64,000 nucleotides of DNA from Ectobacillus sp048976805 (GTDB lineage: Bacteria > Bacillota > Bacilli > Bacillales > Bacillaceae_G), in the NCBI GenBank assembly GCA_048976805.1, contig JBHGUR010000098.1, forward strand, positions 5,881 to 69,880. The letters are read 5' to 3'. The notes beneath the pieces were generated by a model, which was not told the DNA's origin, did no database searches, and saw only the letters and a program-made list of their open reading frames with translations. Shown piece by piece: positions 60,748 through 64,000 of this stretch. How positions within the stretch are numbered: position 1 is the stretch's first letter; each line of letters opens with the position of its first letter. Made by a program: the position numbers and the translations under genes.

Positions 60748-62121
60748 ATGGAACAAACTGCTACTCTAGGCCAAAAGCTTAGGCAATTTTTTATATTGTT
60801 TTTCCCCATTTTCGTTACACAGCTTTCCCTGTTTGCGATGAACTTCTTTGATACGATGATGTCCGGCCATGCCAGCTCCGCCGATTTGGCAGGCGTTGCG
60901 ATTGGAACGAGCATATGGGTTCCCGTCAGCACGGGGCTAACCGGCATTTTGCTTGCGGTCACGCCGATTGTCGCGCAGCTAAACGGGGCACAGCGGCAAA
61001 AAGAAGTCGCGCCTTCGGTTATCCAGGCGTTATATATGGCCGCCTGCGCAGCGATTGCTGTTCTTATTATCGGGCTATTTGTCGTTTCGCCGATTTTGTA
61101 CAGGATGAATTTAGAGCATGAGGTAAGAAGGATTGCCGGTAGCTTTTTAGCGGCTCTTTCATTTGGCATCGTGCCGCTGTTTTTGTATAACGTGCTGCGC
61201 TGCTTTATCGATGCGCTCGGCCAAACGCGCATTACGATGATCATTACCTTGCTGTCCTTGCCGATTAACGTTGTGCTTAATTATGTGCTCATTTTCGGAA
61301 AATTTGGCGCTCCTCGTTTAGGGGGCGTTGGAGCGGGAATTGCTTCAGCCGCAACGTATTGGTGCATTCTTTTAATCGCCGCATTCATCATCCATACAAA
61401 ACGGCCGTTTTCTGAGTATGACATTTTCCGACGCTTATACCGCCCGCAGCTGTCCGTATGGAAAGAGCTTTTAAAGCTCGGCGTGCCGATTGGCTTTGCT
61501 ATCTTTTTTGAAACGAGCATTTTCGCCGCCGTTACATTGTTGATGAGCAACTTCGATACGGCGACTATCGCGGCGCATCAAGCCGCTATTAATTTCGCAT
61601 CGCTCTTGTATATGACGCCGTTGAGCATTTCAATGGCGATGACGATTGCAGTCGGCTTTGAAATTGGGGCAGAACGCTACCGCGACGCAATCGTATACAG
61701 CTGGATGGGAATTATTATCGCGCTTATTTTTGCGCTCATTTACTCAATTGTCATTTTCCTATTTGGCGAACAAATCGCCGGCATTTACACAAATGATGCA
61801 ACCGTGCTAAAGCTTGCACAGCAATTTTTAGTTCTCGCCATTTTATTTCAGTTTTCCGATGCGATTGCCACACCTGTCCAAGGGGCGCTTCGCGGCTATA
61901 AAGACGTAAACGCCGCATTGGTGATGACGATGATTGCTTATTGGGTTCTCGGCCTTCCGCTCGGCTATATACTGGCAAACTATACGAACTTAACGGCAAA
62001 AGGCTACTGGGTCGGGCTCATTGCCGGGCTTGCATTCGGCGCCTTATTTTTATCATTCCGTCTCATACAAGTGCAGCGCAAGCGACAACCGTTGCATATG
62101 CGAAAAAGGATTGCCCGTTAA
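60748..62121 (+). CDS. MATE family multidrug efflux transporter
   Basis: This 457-residue, 12-helix antiporter of the NorM type exports cationic drugs in exchange for Na+ or H+. Family features: FVTQLSLFAMNFFDTMMSG in helix 1 and the repeated half beginning near residue 240 (LKLGVPIGFAIFFETSIFAA). ATG 60748 is used because GAGAGGG lies upstream; longer in-frame starts overlap that site. Confidence 0.9.
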   Translation: MEQTATLGQKLRQFFILFFPIFVTQLSLFAMNFFDTMMSGHASSADLAGVAIGTSIWVPVSTGLTGILLAVTPIVAQLNGAQRQKEVAPSVIQALYMAACAAIAVLIIGLFVVSPILYRMNLEHEVRRIAGSFLAALSFGIVPLFLYNVLRCFIDALGQTRITMIITLLSLPINVVLNYVLIFGKFGAPRLGGVGAGIASAATYWCILLIAAFIIHTKRPFSEYDIFRRLYRPQLSVWKELLKLGVPIGFAIFFETSIFAAVTLLMSNFDTATIAAHQAAINFASLLYMTPLSISMAMTIAVGFEIGAERYRDAIVYSWMGIIIALIFALIYSIVIFLFGEQIAGIYTNDATVLKLAQQFLVLAILFQFSDAIATPVQGALRGYKDVNAALVMTMIAYWVLGLPLGYILANYTNLTAKGYWVGLIAGLAFGALFLSFRLIQVQRKRQPLHMRKRIAR

Positions 62122-62143
62122 ATAGCAGGGCAATCCTTTTTTG
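62106..62143 (+). terminator. Terminator of the MATE gene
   Basis: AAGGATTGCCC and GGGCAATCCTT form an 11-bp stem followed by TTTTG, overlapping the stop codon. Confidence 0.85.
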
Positions 62144-62198
62144 TTAGAATCATTTCTATTTGGGAAAAGTAACAAAAAATGCAAATGCAAGTGATATC

Positions 62199-62375
62199 AT
62201 GCACACAGTATGGAAAGGCAATATAGCATTCGGCCTTATCAATATCGGCGTCAAGCTGCACAGCGCCATCGAAGATAAAGATGTAAAGCTCATCAGCATC
62301 TACAAGGATTGCCTTGTCCCAATCCAGCACGAAAAAGTGGCACCGGGCTACGAAGACGGTATCATATCCAAATGA
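62199..62375 (+). pseudogene. N-terminal remnant of a Ku DNA-repair protein
   Basis: From ATG 62199 the frame encodes MHTVWKGNIAFGLINIGVKL followed by HSAIEDKDVKL, the unmistakable start of bacterial Ku (MHTxWKGxIxFGLVNIPxKL). After about 40 residues it jumps to a short tail (HEKVAPGYEDGIISK) and stops at 58 residues, against about 270 normally. No ribosome site precedes it and no ligD gene is present. A deletion has removed most of the gene. Confidence 0.8.
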
Positions 62376-62415
62376 CATCGTAAGAGCGTACGAATAAAGA
62401 AAAAAGCGACAAGCT

Positions 62416-62445
62416 AAAAAGGAGCGCAAGTCTGCGCTCCTTTTT
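62416..62445. terminator. Bidirectional terminator
   Basis: GGAGCGCA-agtc-TGCGCTCC is flanked by AAAAA and TTTTT. It ends the 62444-62620 gene on the minus strand. Confidence 0.85.
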
Positions 62446-62620
62446 ATAAATCCGAGGAATCGTCATAATCGTAACGAAATCCGTCCTCCTGCGCATTGTT
62501 TTTCGATAGCTTCGCCAACACGCTTTCATATTGGTAAATTTCTTGGTAATCCGGCGTATTGGCAGCGGCCGCCTTTAATGCCTGTTCGATAATCGCCTTA
62601 TCGTTATCATCGAAATTCAT
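62444..62620 (-). CDS. Small acidic hypothetical protein
   Basis: This is a 58-residue acidic protein (MNFDDNDKAIIEQALKAAAA then NTPDYQEIYQYESVLAKL) with a predicted helical pair and a charged C-terminus. ATG 62620 has AAGGGGG about nine bases upstream. A terminator overlaps the stop. The family is not recognised. Confidence 0.7.
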   Translation of the reverse strand: MNFDDNDKAIIEQALKAAAANTPDYQEIYQYESVLAKLSKNNAQEDGFRYDYDDSSDL

Positions 62621-62784
62621 GCACAAGCCCCCTTTCCTTTTTACTTTTACTGTTTGCCTTCCCTTCTATTTCTATTCCCCCATCGCGATTTATGATAAAT
62701 ATTCACAATCTCTCCGGCTGCCGAAAACAAGCTTATAGTATAATAAATGTAGTACATATTTAATGGAGATTGGGGGGAAATACA

Positions 62785-63705
62785 ATGAAACGGCTCCTCG
62801 TGATTTTCACTCTATTGTTCGCTTTTCTTGTACCGCAAGAGCTGCATGCCGCCGCACCCTCGCAGCTGTTGATCATTAATACGGCGACAAACACGCTCGC
62901 ATTTTATGAAAATGGTAATCTCATCAAAGAGTTTCCTGTTGCAACCGGAAAAAGCAGCACTCCTACACCGCAAGGAAAATTCCTCATTGTCAACAAAATC
63001 AAAAACCGTCCGTACTACACAAGAAACATTCCGGGCGGCGCACCGAACAACCCGCTTGGCGACCGTTGGCTGGGTCTCAACATAAATGGAACGCCCGGCA
63101 ACACATACGCCATTCACGGCAACAGCAATGAAAGCACAGTCGGCAAATGGATTACCGACGGCTGTATCCGCATGCACAACGCCGACATCCGCTGGCTCTT
63201 CGACCGCATCCAAGTACAAACAACCGTCCTAATTAAACGCGCCTACGCATCCAATGAAGCTATCGCCGCTTCCTATGGCATCAACTTAAATCAAACAGCT
63301 CCAGCTTCCTCCACAATAGCCAAAGGCACCGGCAAAACAACAGCCAACTTAAACGTCCGCACCGGCCCGAGCATTTCCGCTTTTCGCCTTACAACACTAA
63401 AAGCCGGCACAATCGTTAATATCCATGAAACACAAAACGGTTGGCACCGCATTACTGCCGGAAACGCCTCCGGCTGGGTATCCGGCGATTATGTAGCCAT
63501 TACAAGCAACAGCGCACCTTCTACTCAAAAACCAGCCAAGACAACGGCCAACTTAAACGTCCGCACCGGCCCGAGCATTTCCGCTTTTCGCCTTACAACA
63601 CTAAAAGCCGGCACAACCGTTAATATCCATGAAACACAAAACGGCTGGCACCGTAATACTGCCGGCAATGTCTCCGGCTGGGTGTCCGGCGATTATGTAC
63701 GATAA
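62785..63705 (+). CDS. Secreted L,D-transpeptidase with two SH3b repeats
   Basis: This 306-residue exported protein has a signal peptide (about 1-23, cleavage near LHA-AAP) and a YkuD domain (about 24-150) with catalytic motif HGNSNESTVGKWITDGCIRM. Two bacterial SH3 domains follow (about 185-237 and 253-306), each starting TTANLNVRTGPSISAFRLTT. The SH3 units are nearly identical at DNA level with a 204-bp period, indicating recent duplication. SH3b domains usually bind cell wall. GGGGGG lies upstream of the ATG. Confidence 0.92.
   Translation: MKRLLVIFTLLFAFLVPQELHAAAPSQLLIINTATNTLAFYENGNLIKEFPVATGKSSTPTPQGKFLIVNKIKNRPYYTRNIPGGAPNNPLGDRWLGLNINGTPGNTYAIHGNSNESTVGKWITDGCIRMHNADIRWLFDRIQVQTTVLIKRAYASNEAIAASYGINLNQTAPASSTIAKGTGKTTANLNVRTGPSISAFRLTTLKAGTIVNIHETQNGWHRITAGNASGWVSGDYVAITSNSAPSTQKPAKTTANLNVRTGPSISAFRLTTLKAGTTVNIHETQNGWHRNTAGNVSGWVSGDYVR
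63337..63702 (+). repeat. Tandem 204-bp duplication encoding the SH3b domains
   Basis: Sequence from 63337 recurs from 63541 with only a few changes (for example ATCGTT/ACCGTT and ATTACTGCC/AATACTGCC). Confidence 0.9.
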
Positions 63706-63709
63706 TACA

Positions 63710-63860
63710 AGTTTTAAACTTGATTGTTGTTTTTCCACTACAGGCGGACGGGGCCGAGCCGCTTCCCTCGCTACGCTCAGTCCAGGGTCTCGGCTATCCC
63801 ACTTTTCCCGCTGAAGTCGCCGCCTTTCGTTCCGAATCAACATTAGCCTTTAACAGAGCC
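63710..63860 (+). mobile_element. MITE-like element, short class, degenerate left end
   Basis: The interior (CCACTACAGGCGGACGGGGC) and the right end TTTAACAGAGCC match the family. The left end reads CAAGTTTTAAACTTG instead of GGCTCTGTTAAAC. It has the extra block (CCAGGGTCTCGGCTATCCC) also found at 51716. The right end abuts the group II intron. Confidence 0.8.
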
Positions 63861-64000
63861 AATCGAGTAGGAGAGGGTGACTAACCCTCGACCTCTCACA
63901 CCACCGTACGTACCGTTCGGTATACGGCGGTTCAACTAAGTATGACGCAATTCGTTATATCTTTGATACAGACTTCTCAGCCCTTGGCGACTCCAGTAGG
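63861..64000 (-). mobile_element. Group II intron, 3' end (domains V-VI and ORF end)
   Basis: Read on the minus strand, GAACCGCCGTATACCGAACG with the following GTACGTACGGTGG is a domain V hairpin, then GTGTGAGAGG and a domain VI-like GAGGGT-TAGTC-ACCCTC, ending CTCCTACTCGAT. These are familiar 3' sequences of bacterial group II introns (class C type). The reverse transcriptase frame ends about 30 bases before domain V. The body of the intron lies beyond the window. Confidence 0.85.
63936..64000 (-). CDS. ltrA: Group II intron reverse transcriptase/maturase, C-terminal end only
   Basis: Only the last 20 residues are visible (YWSRQGLRSLYQRYNELRHT, then TAG at 63936-63938). The aromatic, Arg-rich pattern fits C-termini of group II intron-encoded proteins, and the stop lies just before domain V, as expected. 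The rest is outside the window. Confidence 0.65.
   Translation of the reverse strand, partial: YWSRQGLRSLYQRYNELRHT

Noticed and set aside
62160..62198. Upstream extension of the Ku remnant
   Set aside because: The added residues do not look like Ku; similarity begins exactly at ATG 62199.

Overview
The window is a low-to-mid G+C Firmicutes chromosome segment, most likely from an endospore-forming Bacillaceae. Evidence: AAGGAGG-type ribosome binding sites, T-box, S-box and L-box leaders, a LiaFSR system, spore genes (YtfJ/GerW, Spo0M-like), FabL, and an ilv-leu-his supercluster in the order known from the Bacillus cereus group. Gene order and protein similarity suggest a relative of the cereus group or Ectobacillus; I cannot name the species.

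Layout. 1-4.4 kb: 3' truncated flavohaemoprotein hmp behind an Fnr-type box, then small membrane, lipoprotein and Pro/Gly/Tyr-rich genes. 4.4-8.1 kb: Lia envelope-stress operon (liaI-like, liaH, liaF, liaS, liaR). 8.2-14.7 kb: WapI-like protein, glutamate symporter, M23 peptidase, NSS-family transporter behind a T-box with an apparent UGG (Trp) specifier, Nudix hydrolase. 14.8-22.7 kb: S-box riboswitch, yezD-like gene, then cysH-cysP-sat-cysC-sulfite reductase-DUF3906-sumT-sirB-sirC for sulfate assimilation and siroheme. 22.8-31 kb: isochorismatase-like gene, lysA behind a lysine riboswitch, an oppA remnant, DUF3888 protein, LTA synthase with an upstream mini-ORF, pssA, a 2-hydroxyacid dehydrogenase. 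31.4-49.9 kb (minus strand): ilvE-ilvD-[T-box, AUC specifier]-ilvB-ilvN-ilvC-leuA-leuB-leuC-leuD, then a separate promoter for hisZ-G-D-B-H-A-F-I-E-hisJ. 50-64 kb: ykuS, ytfJ, ktrB/D, fabL, two L,D-transpeptidases, nnrD/E, two Spo0M-like genes, uppP, a MATE pump, a Ku remnant and, at the right edge, the 3' end of a group II intron.

The pathways interlock. Sulfate assimilation needs the siroheme made by its own distal genes. The branched-chain cluster has at least two regulatory tiers: cre and CodY-like boxes before ilvE, and a tRNA-sensing T-box before ilvB. His genes are tightly overlapped, implying translational coupling.

The most notable non-gene structure is a family of short non-autonomous elements with GGCTCTGTTAAA-type terminal inverted repeats and 8-bp target duplications, in a ~205-bp and a ~105-150-bp class. 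Several sit directly beside intrinsic terminators, including in the lysA leader. No transposase is present in the window. The most interesting single locus is a possible C-rich small RNA (about 55200-55327, plus strand) with a strong terminator and three 11-bp-spaced TTCACA-type repeats upstream.
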